Positions 17,184 to 27,220 of a DNA stretch of 57,148 bases are shown piece by piece. The DNA is from Brevundimonas sp. Its GTDB lineage: Bacteria; Pseudomonadota; Alphaproteobacteria; Caulobacterales; Caulobacteraceae. The stretch is taken from assembly GCF_013912005.1 (NCBI RefSeq), contig NZ_JACESB010000016.1, positions 1 to 57,148 of the forward strand, given 5' to 3'. A model generated the notes under the pieces. That model did not search any database and was not told the origin of the DNA. It saw nothing but the letters and a program-made list of their open reading frames with translations. Each line of letters opens with the position of its first letter. The first letter of the stretch is position 1. The position numbers and the translations under genes are program-made.

Positions 17184-19564
17184 ACCGGCTGCCGGTCTGG
17201 ATGGGCGCGCTGGACCGCAAGCTGGTGCGCGAGCTGTGGCGCATGAAGACCCAGGCGCTGGCCATCGCCTTCGTCGTGGCCGGGGGCGTCGCGGTCCACC
17301 TGCTCGCCGCCGGCATGCTGAGTTCGCTGCAGGAGACCCGGCGGGCCTATTACGAACGCTATCTGTTCGCGGACCTGTGGGCCCCCGTGGTGCGCGCGCC
17401 GCAGCGGCTGATCGACGACATACGGTCGATCGAGGGCGTCCAGGCCGCGGCGACCCGCATCCGGGCGCCGGCGCTGTTCGCCATGGAGGGGATGAGCGCG
17501 CCCGCCACCGGCGAGGTCATCTCGCTGCCGGACTCGGGCGAGGCGGCGGTCAACCGGCTCCACCTGCTCCGCGGCCGCCTCCCGACGGTCGGACAGAGGG
17601 ACGAGGCGGTGGCGCTCCAGGCCTTCGCCGACGCCCACGGCCTGGAGATCGGCGACACGGTTCCCGTCACCCTCTACGGCGGCCGCCGGCGCCTGACCGT
17701 GGTCGGGGTCGCCCTGTCGCCGGAGCACGTCTACGCCATCGGTCCGGGCCAGTTCGTTCCCGACGAGAGGCTGTACGGAGTCTTCTGGATGCGGCGCGGC
17801 GCCCTGGCCCAGGCCGTCAACCAGGACGAGGCCTTCAACGAGGCGGTGGTGCGGCTCTCCCGCGACGCCTCCGAACCGGCGGTGATCGACCGGCTGGACC
17901 GTCTCCTGGAGCCTTGGGGCGCGCCGGGAGCCTATGGACGCGCCGACCAGATCTCGGACGCCTTCGTGTCCAGCGAGATCGACCAGCTGGCCACCATGGG
18001 GCGGGTGCTGCCGCCGGTCTTCCTTCTGGTGGCGGCCTTCCTGGTCAATGTCGTGGTCTCAAGGCTGATCGCCGTCCAGCGCGCCGGCGTCGGGCTGCTC
18101 AAGGCCTTCGGCTACCGCGACCGCGACATCATCGCCCATTACCTCAAACTGGTCGCCGTCATCGCGGCGACGGGCGTGCTGATCGGCGGCGCAGCGGGGA
18201 TCTGGCTCGGTCGCGGCATGGCGGAGTTGTACATGCGATACTACCGCTTCCCCTTCCTGGTGTTCCAGGCCAACCCGGCCGACTACGCGACCGTGATCGG
18301 GGTGGCCATGCTGACGGTGCTGGGCGGCGCCGCCCTGGCGGTGCGGCGCGCCGCGGCCCTGAACCCGGCGGAAGCGATGACCCCCGCGCCCCCGCCCGAC
18401 TATTCCCGGGCGGCGGGAGCCTGGATCACGCGAATGCGGTTCATCGACCAGCAATCGCGCATGATCCTGCGCCAGATCGTCCGGTGGCCGTGGCGCGCCG
18501 GCCTGACGGTGGCCGGCATCGCCGCCTCCGGCGCCCTGCTGACCGGCACCCTTTCAATGCGGGACGGGATCAGGGTGATGATCGATTCCAGCTTCGACAT
18601 CTCCAACCCCTATGACGTGTCGGTGAACCTCGTCGAACCCCGCTCGCGGGCGGCCCTGTTCAGTCTCGCCCGCGAGGAGGGGGTGCTGGCCGCCGAGCCG
18701 TTCCGGGTCGTTCCGGTCCGGCTGCGCCACGGCGCGCGCGAGGAGCGGGCGGTGATCACCGGGGCGCCGCTGGACGGCAGCCTCTCGCGTATGGTCGACA
18801 TCCACAGCCGGGCGGTTCAGCCGCACCCCGGCGGCCTGGTCATGTCCAGCGACCTCGCCGCCAAACTCCGGATCGAGGCCGGCGACGTCGTCGAGGCGCA
18901 GGTGACGGAAGGCCGGCGGCCGCGGCTGGCGATTCCCGTCTCGGCCGTCACCGCCAGCTATGTCGGCTCGGGGGCGCGGATGCGGATCGAGGACCTGAAC
19001 CGGGCGCTGGAGGAAGGGGCGCTGGTGTCGGGGGCCTGGCTCACCGTCGACGCCGACCGGACAGGACGGCTGTATGGCCGCCTCAAGGAGATCCCCTCGG
19101 TCGCCGGCGTGGGTCTCCAGTCCGACGCCGTCAAACGCCTCGCGGCGATGATCGACGAGAACCTGGGCCGGTCGATCCTGATCTTCTCCCTCTTCGCCGG
19201 CCTGATCGCCTCCGGCGTGGTCTACAACACCGTGCGCATCTCCTTCGCCGAGCGCCAGCGGGAGCTGGCCTCGCTGCGGGTGCTCGGCTTCTCGCGCGCG
19301 GACGTGTCCTACATCCTGCTCGGCGAGGTGGCCTTTCTGACGTTGCTGGCCCTGCCGCTGGGCGCGGCGGCGGGGGCCGCCCTCGCCTGGTATCTGAGCC
19401 GCGCGATGAGCTCGGAGCTCTTCCGGCTGCCGTTCGCCGTCTCGCCGGCGACCTTCGGCGTGTCCGCCGCCGTGGTGCTGGTCGTGACGGCCGTCGCCAG
19501 CCTGATGGTGCGCCGCCAGATCGACCGCCTCGACCTGGCCGAAGCCTTGAAGACGGGGGAATAG
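17180..19564 (+). CDS. FtsX/DevC-type ABC permease
   Basis: 794 residues from the GTG at 17180, which overlaps the ATPase stop; an ATG at 17201 is an alternative. A first transmembrane helix ([20 protein letters not shown]) is followed by a large periplasmic domain, then two FtsX modules of three to four helices each. The first is at about 275-400, the second at the C-terminus ([20 protein letters not shown] through [17 protein letters not shown]), separated by a second periplasmic domain. This two-FtsX layout is shared by the larger MacB-like exporters. Substrate unknown. Confidence 0.9.
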   Translation: MNRLPVWMGALDRKLVRELWRMKTQALAIAFVVAGGVAVHLLAAGMLSSLQETRRAYYERYLFADLWAPVVRAPQRLIDDIRSIEGVQAAATRIRAPALFAMEGMSAPATGEVISLPDSGEAAVNRLHLLRGRLPTVGQRDEAVALQAFADAHGLEIGDTVPVTLYGGRRRLTVVGVALSPEHVYAIGPGQFVPDERLYGVFWMRRGALAQAVNQDEAFNEAVVRLSRDASEPAVIDRLDRLLEPWGAPGAYGRADQISDAFVSSEIDQLATMGRVLPPVFLLVAAFLVNVVVSRLIAVQRAGVGLLKAFGYRDRDIIAHYLKLVAVIAATGVLIGGAAGIWLGRGMAELYMRYYRFPFLVFQANPADYATVIGVAMLTVLGGAALAVRRAAALNPAEAMTPAPPPDYSRAAGAWITRMRFIDQQSRMILRQIVRWPWRAGLTVAGIAASGALLTGTLSMRDGIRVMIDSSFDISNPYDVSVNLVEPRSRAALFSLAREEGVLAAEPFRVVPVRLRHGAREERAVITGAPLDGSLSRMVDIHSRAVQPHPGGLVMSSDLAAKLRIEAGDVVEAQVTEGRRPRLAIPVSAVTASYVGSGARMRIEDLNRALEEGALVSGAWLTVDADRTGRLYGRLKEIPSVAGVGLQSDAVKRLAAMIDENLGRSILIFSLFAGLIASGVVYNTVRISFAERQRELASLRVLGFSRADVSYILLGEVAFLTLLALPLGAAAGAALAWYLSRAMSSELFRLPFAVSPATFGVSAAVVLVVTAVASLMVRRQIDRLDLAEALKTGE

Positions 19565-19574
19565 GGCGCTGACA

Positions 19575-20795
19575 ATGAGCCGGTCCAGTTTGAGGTTCAG
19601 GACCCTGTTCTGGGTCGCCGCCGCCCTCGGGCTGGCGGTGCTGCTGGTTCTCGCCTTCCGGCCGCGACCGGTCCTGGTGGACATCGGCGGGGTCGACCGC
19701 GGCCCGCTGACCGTCGCGGTGCAGGACGAGGCGCGCACGCGCGCCCGCGACCTCTATGTGGTCTCCGCCCCGGTCGCGGGGCGGTTGCTGCGGATCGGCG
19801 ACCGGGCGGGCGAAGGCGTCAGGGCCGGGGACGTGATCGCCGTCATCCAGCCGGCGCCGGCGGCCTTTGTGGACGAACGTTCCCGTCGGGAGATCGAGGC
19901 CGGAGTCCGCTCGGCGGAGGCGGCCCTGACGCTGGCGCGCGCCGAGCTGGACGGGGCCGAGGCCCGGCTGGCGCACGCCCGGCTGGAGGCCGACCGGACC
20001 GAGACCCTGTTCGCCGCGGACGTCGCCTCGCAGAGCGCCCTGGACCGGGCCCGCCTCGACGTCCGCACCGCCGCCGCCGCCGTCGACAACAGCCGCGCCG
20101 GGGTCGGCGTGCGGCAAGCCGCGCTCGAGGCGGCCCGGGCGCGGTTGATCGAGCCGGGCGCCGCCAGCGCGAGCGGCCGCGCCGTGACCATCCGCGCGCC
20201 GGTTTCCGGGCGGGTCCTTCGGGTGCTGCAGGAGAGCGAGAGCGTGCTCGCCCAGGGATCCCCGATCATCGAGATCGGGGATCCCGGTGATCTCGAGGTC
20301 GTGGCCGAACTGCTTTCGAGCGACGCCGCGCGGATCTCCCCGGGGGCGAGCGCCATGATCGACGCCTGGGGCGACGGGCCGCCGGTCCGGGGCCGGGTGC
20401 GCAAGGTCGAGCCCTATGGATTCCTCAAGGTCTCGGCTCTCGGCGTCGAGGAGCAGCGGGTCAATGTGATCATTGATCCGGTCGATCCGCCCGCGGCCTG
20501 GGCGAACGTCGGCCACGGCTACCGCGTCGAGGCGGCGGTTACGGTCTGGCGCGCGGCGGCGGTGGTCCGGGCGCCGGTGGCGGCCCTGTTCCGGCATCAG
20601 GGTCACTGGGCCGTCTTTCGGGTCGAAGGTGGCCGCGCCCGCCTGCAACGGGTCGAGATCGGCCAGAACAACGGCGACCTGGCGGAGGTCCGCGCCGGGC
20701 TGAAGCCGGGCGAACGGGTGGTGCTGCATCCGGGGCAGTCCGTCACCGACGGCGCCGCGGTCCGGATGCGGTCCGGCTCCACGGCCGGGCGCTGA
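19575..20795 (+). CDS. HlyD/DevB-type periplasmic adaptor
   Basis: 406 residues: one N-terminal transmembrane helix (FWVAAALGLAVLLVLAF), a split biotinyl-lipoyl domain (VVSAPVAGRLLRIGDRAGEGVRAGDVIAVI and AVTIRAPVSGRVLRVLQESESVLAQGSPIIEIG) around a coiled coil at about 105-185, then beta-barrel and membrane-proximal domains. It starts 10 bases after the permease gene, completing an ATPase-permease-adaptor operon. With an outer-membrane factor encoded elsewhere it would form a tripartite exporter across both membranes. Confidence 0.92.
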   Translation: MSRSSLRFRTLFWVAAALGLAVLLVLAFRPRPVLVDIGGVDRGPLTVAVQDEARTRARDLYVVSAPVAGRLLRIGDRAGEGVRAGDVIAVIQPAPAAFVDERSRREIEAGVRSAEAALTLARAELDGAEARLAHARLEADRTETLFAADVASQSALDRARLDVRTAAAAVDNSRAGVGVRQAALEAARARLIEPGAASASGRAVTIRAPVSGRVLRVLQESESVLAQGSPIIEIGDPGDLEVVAELLSSDAARISPGASAMIDAWGDGPPVRGRVRKVEPYGFLKVSALGVEEQRVNVIIDPVDPPAAWANVGHGYRVEAAVTVWRAAAVVRAPVAALFRHQGHWAVFRVEGGRARLQRVEIGQNNGDLAEVRAGLKPGERVVLHPGQSVTDGAAVRMRSGSTAGR

Positions 20796-20817
20796 GGCCC
20801 GGCGCGGCCGCGGCGGC

Positions 20818-20954
20818 TTGCGCCAGATCAATGCGGTCAAGGCCGACAGGATCAAGGCGGACCTCAGGGACGGGGTGCTGACCGTCACGGCGCCGCTGGA
20901 CGCCGACGCCTCGAAGCGGAAGATCTCGATCCCGATCAAGAGCGCCTCAGAAGG
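20818..20954 (+). pseudogene. Hsp20 (alpha-crystallin) C-terminal remnant
   Basis: An uninterrupted stretch of about 45 codons translates to VKADRIKADLRDGVLTVTAP and then SKRKISIPIK, the conserved end of small heat-shock proteins (consensus like A.l.dGVLTVT.P). The N-terminal domain and most of the crystallin fold are missing; the adaptor gene ends only 22 bases upstream. The frame has no stop before running into the antisense of the next gene. It looks like the 3' relic of a deleted gene. Hsp20 genes often sit with pta-ackA and FMN-binding proteins in oxygen-regulated clusters, which fits its neighbours here. Confidence 0.65.
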
Positions 20955-20977
20955 GCCCGCCGGGCCGTCCGGCGGGC
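20955..20977. terminator. Hairpin between Hsp20 remnant and FMN-binding protein gene
   Basis: A 9-bp stem, GCCCGCCGG with CCGGCGGGC, and a 5-base loop. It lies between converging reading frames and probably terminated both the ancestral hsp20 gene and the gene on the minus strand. No T-run. Confidence 0.5.
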
Positions 20978-20985
20978 GGCTGCGT

Positions 20986-21468
20986 CTATCCCGCCGCGGC
21001 CTGCGCCGGGGCCGTCTCCAGTTCGGCCGCCGTGACCAGTTCCGTGTGGCCGAAGCCCTTCCGGTAATCGAGCACGGACACGACCTGGGGCGTGATGCAG
21101 AAGAGCGTCATGTCGAAGGGCGCTTCGGCGAAGGCGGCCATCTGCGGAAACCTCGCCCGGAACAGCCGTCCGACCGCTTCGATGTCCGCCGGCGCCGTCA
21201 GCGGCCGGGCCCGCCCGAACAGCGAGAGGCCGCGGATCTCGTTCCAGTCGGCGTAGGGCAGGTCGATGGCGAGAGAGACCCGATCATCCCGGGCGAGGTT
21301 GCTCGCCTTCTGGGACCGGGCGCCGCAACCGAAATAGATCGACAGACCGTCGCTGACGTAGCTGACGGTGGTCGCCTGGGGCGCGCCGTCCGCCCGCAGG
21401 GTGGCGAGCGTCAGGTCCCGCCCCTGTTCCAGAACCTCGATGATCTCCTGTCTGAGCGCGTGGTCCAT
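20986..21468 (-). CDS. Pyridoxamine 5'-phosphate oxidase-family flavin-binding protein
   Basis: 160 residues with the split-barrel flavin-binding pattern: LATLRADGAPQATTVSYVSDGLSIYFGCG, SQKASNLARDDRVSLAI, IRGLSLFGRARPL. Members bind FMN, heme or F420 and many have no known reaction, so the function is open. The start at 21468 is preceded by AGGAG. It follows the dehydrogenase gene by 35 bases on the same strand and is probably cotranscribed with it. Similar proteins often accompany Pta, AckA and Hsp20 in low-oxygen regulons of alphaproteobacteria (from memory). Confidence 0.82.
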   Translation of the reverse strand: MDHALRQEIIEVLEQGRDLTLATLRADGAPQATTVSYVSDGLSIYFGCGARSQKASNLARDDRVSLAIDLPYADWNEIRGLSLFGRARPLTAPADIEAVGRLFRARFPQMAAFAEAPFDMTLFCITPQVVSVLDYRKGFGHTELVTAAELETAPAQAAAG

Positions 21469-21503
21469 GGGCTGCTCCTGCTGGATGAGGATTCGGCCGC
21501 CGG

Positions 21504-22271
<768 letters not shown>

Positions 22272-22342
22272 GGCTCGGCCTCCAGTCTGATGGACGGGTC
22301 TGGTACGCCGGGGCATCCTGGATCCACCGCGCGGCCCGGTCG

Positions 22343-22356
22343 TTGATGTCGGTCAA
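22343..22356. promoter_or_regulatory. FNR/FixK-like box between SDR and pta genes
   Basis: TTGATGTCGGTCAA fits TTGAT-N4-RTCAA, with nine of ten fixed positions identical to the FNR/FixK consensus. A possible -10 (TGATAG at about 22375) lies at the right distance for activation of pta. The box is 61 bases before the pta start codon and 78 before the SDR start. Confidence 0.65.
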
Positions 22357-22410
22357 TTCGGCGGCGTTCCGGCCTGATAGGTTCGGACCCGCGAACGCAG
22401 GTTCCGGGGC

Positions 22411-23439
22411 GTGCTCCGCACCGTCCGTCGTCAGGCCCCGGAGCCGGGGCGTCGCCAGCTGGAGCCGTCCTTGGTCCTCGCAGATCCCGTCTCCCCCGGG
22501 CCCGGGCCCGCTCCCGCAGGGGCCCAACTCCAGCGCCTCATGCGGATGGCCGAGGCCCAGCCGCCCCTGCGCACGGCGGTGGTCCATCCGGTGGACGCCC
22601 TGTCCCTGACCGGCGCGGTCGAGGCCGCCCGCCGCGGGCTGATCGAGCCCCTGCTGATCGGGCCGCAGGCCCGCGTCCGCGCCGCCGCCGCGGCCGCCGG
22701 CCTGGACCTCGACGGCCTGGTCCTGATCGATGTCGAACACAGCCATGAGGCGGCGACGCGCGCGTGCGAACTGGCCGCGCGGGGCGAGGCGGCGGCGATC
22801 ATGAAGGGCGCCCTGCACACCGACGAACTGCTGGAGGCGGTCGTGGCGCAGGCCTCGGGGCTCCGCACCGACCGGCGCATGAGCCACGTCTTCGTGCTCG
22901 ACGTCCCGACCTATCCCCGTCCGCTGCTGGTCAGCGACGCGGCCCTGAACATCGCCCCCGACCTGGCCGCCAAGCGCGACATCGTCCAGAACGCCATCGA
23001 CTGCGCCCACGCCATGGACATCGCCGAGCCCCGGGTCGCGATCCTCTCCGCGATCGAGACCGTGAACCCGAAGATGGTCTCCACCCTCGACGCCGCGGCC
23101 CTGTGCAAGATGGCCGACCGCGGCCAGATCATCGGCGGCGTGCTGGACGGCCCGCTGGCCTTCGACAATGCGATCTCGGAAGCGGCGGCCGAGGCCAAGG
23201 GCATCCGCTCCCCGGTCGCCGGCCGGGCGGACATCCTGATCGTGCCCGACATCGAGTCCGGCAACATGCTGGCCAAGCAGCTCTTCTACCTGTCGAACGC
23301 CCAGTCGGCGGGCGTCGTCATGGGGGCGCGGGTCCCGATCATGCTGACCAGCCGGTCCGACCCCGCGGCGTCGCGCCTCGCCTCCTGCGCCCTGGCGATC
23401 CTGGTCAGTCAGCACAAGCCGGCGAAATACGCGCGATGA
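22411..23439 (+). CDS. pta: Phosphate acetyl/butyryl transferase
   Basis: 342 residues of the PTA/PTB family in the short form that resembles the C-terminal domain of MaeB-like and enoyl-CoA hydratase/phosphotransacetylase proteins. Seen are VVHPVDALSLTGAVEAARRGLIEPLLIGP, IMKGALHTDELLEAV, MSHVFVLDVP, VSDAALNIAP and ADILIVPDIESGNMLAKQL. It interconverts acetyl-CoA and acetyl phosphate. The TGA overlaps the ackA ATG (ATGA), so the two enzymes are coupled. The first 40 residues are weakly conserved and the start could lie further in. Confidence 0.9.
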   Translation: MLRTVRRQAPEPGRRQLEPSLVLADPVSPGPGPAPAGAQLQRLMRMAEAQPPLRTAVVHPVDALSLTGAVEAARRGLIEPLLIGPQARVRAAAAAAGLDLDGLVLIDVEHSHEAATRACELAARGEAAAIMKGALHTDELLEAVVAQASGLRTDRRMSHVFVLDVPTYPRPLLVSDAALNIAPDLAAKRDIVQNAIDCAHAMDIAEPRVAILSAIETVNPKMVSTLDAAALCKMADRGQIIGGVLDGPLAFDNAISEAAAEAKGIRSPVAGRADILIVPDIESGNMLAKQLFYLSNAQSAGVVMGARVPIMLTSRSDPAASRLASCALAILVSQHKPAKYAR

Positions 23440-24662
23440 GCGGGCCGCGCCTGCTGACCCTGAACGCCGGCTCGTCCAGCCTCAAGTTCGCGGTCTACGA
23501 GGCGACGGCCGAGCTGCCGCTGCGGCTGTCCGGGCAGGTGTCGGGGCTGGGCGCCGCCCCGCGCCTGCGGGTGCAGGTCGACGACGAGACGCTCGCCGAC
23601 GAGTCCTGGGCGGGCGCAAGCAGCCTGGACGCCGTCCTCGACCGCACGCTGGACTGGCTGGAGGCCGCGGGCTGGAGCGAGGGTCTCGCCGCCGTCGGCC
23701 ACCGCATCGTCCACGGCGGGCTGGACTTCCGCGCCCCCGCCGCCCTCACGGCCGACGTCCTCAGGCGCCTCGAGACGCTGGCGCCGCTGGCGCCGCTGCA
23801 CCAGCCCTTCAACCTGCGCGGCGTGGCGCGGGCGGCCGGCCGCTTTCCGGATGCGCTGCAGGTCGGCGTCTTCGACACCGCCTTCCACGCCGGCCAGCCG
23901 GAGACGGCGCGTCTCTACGCCCTGCCGCGCGACCTGATCGCCGAGGGCGTCCTGGCCTATGGCTTCCACGGCCTGTCCTACGACTACATCGCCGGCGCGC
24001 TGCGGGCGCAGGACGGGGCCCGGGCCGGCGGCCGGGCGGTCGTCCTCCACCTCGGCAGCGGCGCCTCGCTCTGCGCCCTCGACCACGGCCGCAGCGTCGC
24101 CACCACCATGGGCTTCTCGGCCCTCGACGGCCCGCCGATGAGCACGCGCAGCGGCGCCCTCGATCCGGGGGTCATCCTGTATCTTATGCAGGACCGGGGC
24201 ATGGACGCCGCGGCCCTCACCGACCTGCTGTATAACCGCTCCGGCCTGCTCGGCCTGTCAGGCCTGAGCGGGGACATGAAGACCCTGCTGGCCAGCGAGG
24301 CGCCGGACGCGCGTCAGGCGCTGGAGGTCTATGTCTATCGCATCGCGCGCGAGATCGGCTCTCTCGCCGCCGCCCTGGGCGGGCTGGACACGCTCGTGTT
24401 CACCGCCGGGGTGGGCGAGAATGCCACCCCGATCCGCGCCCGCATCGTCGACCTCTGCGGCTGGCTCGGCGCCCGGCTGGACGTGGCGGCGAACGCCGCG
24501 GGCGAGCGACGGATCAGCGGGCCCGACAGCGGCGTGCAGGTGCTGGTCATCCCGACGGACGAGCAGCTGGTCATCGCGCAGGGCGCGGCCGCCCTGCTGG
24601 CGGCCTCGTCCGAAACGGACCGCCACCTGTCCGGCGGCGCGCCGTCTTCCCGCATTCGGTGA
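23436..24662 (+). CDS. ackA: Acetate kinase
   Basis: 408 residues with the acetate kinase signatures: LTLNAGSSSLKFAVYE at the N-terminus, VGHRIVHGGLDF, FDTAFHAGQPETARLYALP, GFHGLSYDYI, LHLGSGASLCAL, MSTRSGALDPG, and VFTAGVGENATPIRARI near the C-terminus. It transfers phosphate from acetyl phosphate to ADP, giving ATP and acetate. It follows pta with a four-base overlap. An FNR/FixK-like box upstream of pta suggests use when oxygen is low. Confidence 0.95.
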   Translation: MSGPRLLTLNAGSSSLKFAVYEATAELPLRLSGQVSGLGAAPRLRVQVDDETLADESWAGASSLDAVLDRTLDWLEAAGWSEGLAAVGHRIVHGGLDFRAPAALTADVLRRLETLAPLAPLHQPFNLRGVARAAGRFPDALQVGVFDTAFHAGQPETARLYALPRDLIAEGVLAYGFHGLSYDYIAGALRAQDGARAGGRAVVLHLGSGASLCALDHGRSVATTMGFSALDGPPMSTRSGALDPGVILYLMQDRGMDAAALTDLLYNRSGLLGLSGLSGDMKTLLASEAPDARQALEVYVYRIAREIGSLAAALGGLDTLVFTAGVGENATPIRARIVDLCGWLGARLDVAANAAGERRISGPDSGVQVLVIPTDEQLVIAQGAAALLAASSETDRHLSGGAPSSRIR

Positions 24663-24686
24663 GAAGCCGGCGCGGCCGCCCCGGCC

Positions 24687-26825
24687 CTAGAACCGCGTGC
24701 GAACGCCGAGGGTGAAGTTCCGGCCGCGCAGCGGGGCCAGGGCGCTGAGATAGGAGGCGTGGTTCAGGGCGACTTCATCCAGAAGATTGCTGCCGCGGAC
24801 GTAGACCTGCGCCCCGGCGCCGGCGATCTGGAAATCGTAGGCCACGGTGGCGTTGACCATGTCGTATCCGGGCGTCGCCTCCTCGAAGTCGGCGATCCGG
24901 TCCTGCTCGAAGACGCGGATGTACTCGACCGCGCCGGACCACGGCCCGCGGAAGGCGTCCAGACGCCCCCCGAGGCGCGCGGCCGGAATGCGGGGAAGAT
25001 CCTCGCCCCCGTCCAGCTCCGCCCGGACGAGGTCGCCGAAGATCGTGCCGGAGAGGCCCGGCGCGAAGCGACGGGTCACTTCGCCCTCCAGCCCGGTGAA
25101 GACGGCGTCCGCCTGGGTGTAGCGGATCAGCCGGAAGTCCTCGAACTGGTCGAGGGTGTCGGCGTAGATGTAGCCGTCGTAGTCGTAGCGGTAGGCGCTC
25201 ACGTTGAAGGTCGTGTCGCCGGCGGTCTTCTCGAGGCCGAGTTCGAGTGAGAGGACCGTCTCCTCGTCGAGACCCAGCGTGCCGATCTCATAGGTGTTCG
25301 TCGCCAGGTGGACCCCGCGGGCGTAGAGCTCCTGCACCGTCGGCGCGCGCTGCGACCGGGAGGCGGTCAGTGACAGCTGGAAGTCGGGCGCGAAGCGCCA
25401 GGACGCGCCGGCCGAGATCGAGAAGGGGCTGTGCTCCTGGTCGGGATAGATGGCCGGGACGGCGCCGTCGAAGGCGCTGGCCGTCTGCCACTCCTGCCGC
25501 AGGGCGCCTTCAAGGCTCCAGTCGCCGAGGTCGATCGACTCGACCATGAACAGGGCCGCGGACTCGGTGCGCGTCGGCGGGATGAAGCTCTCATCGCCGC
25601 TGGCCTCGAAATCGCTGCGGCTGGCCTGGCCGCCGATCACCCCGCGGAACCCGGCGATCGGCGCATGCTGCGCCTCGATCCGCAGGTCGTAGCCCTCGTT
25701 CGTGAAGGTCGTCCCGACCTCGCCGTCCTCGATCTCGTCGTGCTGGTAGTCGGTGTAACCGCCGCGGAAGCGGAGGCGCTCGACGCCGGAGAACGGATCG
25801 TTCAGCTCGCCGCGGACATCGACGCGGCGGCTGACCAGATCGACCACGGGGATGTCGCCCTCCTCGTCGCCGTGGTCGTGGTCGTGGTCGTCCTCGTCCT
25901 CGTCGTGCGAGCCGCAGTGCAGGCTGGAGCCGTGCGGATGGCAGTCCTCGTACTGGTGGGCGTGGCCCGGCAGGCCGTAGTCGCTGGTCTGCTCGGTGTA
26001 GGCGGCGCCGAGATAGCCCCGCGACCCGATCCAGGAGACGCCGCCGGTGAGGGTCCGGGACTCGCTGAAGGAACCGGCGAGAACATCAAAGGCCTCGGCC
26101 TCCTCATGTTCCTCGTGATCCTCGTCCTCCTCCCCTTCGTCCTCATGTTCATGGTCGTGCGGCAGGAAGCGCGGAACGTCATAGTCGGACGTCCGGCGGT
26201 CGACGCCCTCGAAACGGAAGGCGAGGGGGCCGGCGGCGATCGTCGCGCCGACGACGAGGCTTCGTTCCTCGTCCGCCGTTCCGAGGCGGCCTTCGATCAC
26301 GCCGTCGAAACCGTCCTCCGGCGCGCGGCTCGGCACCTTCTTGTCCAGCAGGTTGACCGCCCCGCCGATGGCGCCGCCGCCATAGATCAGGGCGCTGGGG
26401 CCGCGCAGGATCTCGATGCCTTCGAGCAGCAGGGGATCGCCGGTGATGGCGTGGTCCGGAGACACCTCCGAGGCGTCGATGATCGCCGCGCCGTCCGTCA
26501 GGACGCGGACGCGAGGCGCCGTCTGGCCGCGGATCACGGGCCGGCTGGCGCCGCCGCCGAACGGATCGGAGTTGACGCCGGGCACGCCGTTGAGCGTCTC
26601 GCCGAGCGTGCCCTGGCGGCGATGGACCAGGTCGTCGCCGTGGATGAGCGCGACGTTGGCGATCACGTCCGACGGCGAGCGGCCGAGGGGATCCGCCGTG
26701 ACCACGATGTCCTCGAGGTGCGCCGCGTCGGGATCGTGGGACGGCGCGGACTGCGCGAGCGCGCTGTTGGCGCCGACGAGGCTGACGAGGCTGGCGGCGG
26801 AAAGAAGAGCGGCGCGGCTGTGCAT
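24687..26825 (-). CDS. ZnuD-like TonB-dependent zinc receptor
   Basis: 712 residues: signal peptide (LVSLVGANSALA), TonB-box region EDIVVTA, plug with RVRVLTDGAAIIDASEVSPDH and GPSALIYGGGAIGGAVNLL, and a barrel ending in LGVRTRF. Two long extracellular loops at about 223-245 and 295-330 are packed with His, Asp and Glu (HDHEHEDEG, HDEDEDDHDHDHGDEEG), and a CHPHGSSLHCGSH segment adds cysteines. The same His/acidic loops mark Neisseria ZnuD and related zinc receptors. A perfect Zur-type palindrome lies 39 bases before the start codon, supporting zinc import from the medium. Confidence 0.92.
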   Translation of the reverse strand: MHSRAALLSAASLVSLVGANSALAQSAPSHDPDAAHLEDIVVTADPLGRSPSDVIANVALIHGDDLVHRRQGTLGETLNGVPGVNSDPFGGGASRPVIRGQTAPRVRVLTDGAAIIDASEVSPDHAITGDPLLLEGIEILRGPSALIYGGGAIGGAVNLLDKKVPSRAPEDGFDGVIEGRLGTADEERSLVVGATIAAGPLAFRFEGVDRRTSDYDVPRFLPHDHEHEDEGEEDEDHEEHEEAEAFDVLAGSFSESRTLTGGVSWIGSRGYLGAAYTEQTSDYGLPGHAHQYEDCHPHGSSLHCGSHDEDEDDHDHDHGDEEGDIPVVDLVSRRVDVRGELNDPFSGVERLRFRGGYTDYQHDEIEDGEVGTTFTNEGYDLRIEAQHAPIAGFRGVIGGQASRSDFEASGDESFIPPTRTESAALFMVESIDLGDWSLEGALRQEWQTASAFDGAVPAIYPDQEHSPFSISAGASWRFAPDFQLSLTASRSQRAPTVQELYARGVHLATNTYEIGTLGLDEETVLSLELGLEKTAGDTTFNVSAYRYDYDGYIYADTLDQFEDFRLIRYTQADAVFTGLEGEVTRRFAPGLSGTIFGDLVRAELDGGEDLPRIPAARLGGRLDAFRGPWSGAVEYIRVFEQDRIADFEEATPGYDMVNATVAYDFQIAGAGAQVYVRGSNLLDEVALNHASYLSALAPLRGRNFTLGVRTRF

Positions 26826-26863
26826 GAAACGATGCCCTGACTGATGTTCGGGATGCGGCTTAC

Positions 26864-26876
26864 GTTATACTATAAC
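26864..26876 (-). promoter_or_regulatory. Zur operator upstream of the zinc receptor gene
   Basis: GTTATACTATAAC is a perfect 6-1-6 palindrome. It corresponds to the core of alphaproteobacterial Zur boxes (GTTATA-N-TATAAC) and sits where the promoter of the receptor gene must be. Confidence 0.85.
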
Positions 26877-27137
<261 letters not shown>

Positions 27138-27220
27138 GCGGGGCCGAACGTCTCTGGTCGAACGGAGCGCCTAACTAGTCGGAGCGGGGCCGCGCCGCAA
27201 GCGGGGGGCGCGGATTTTCG

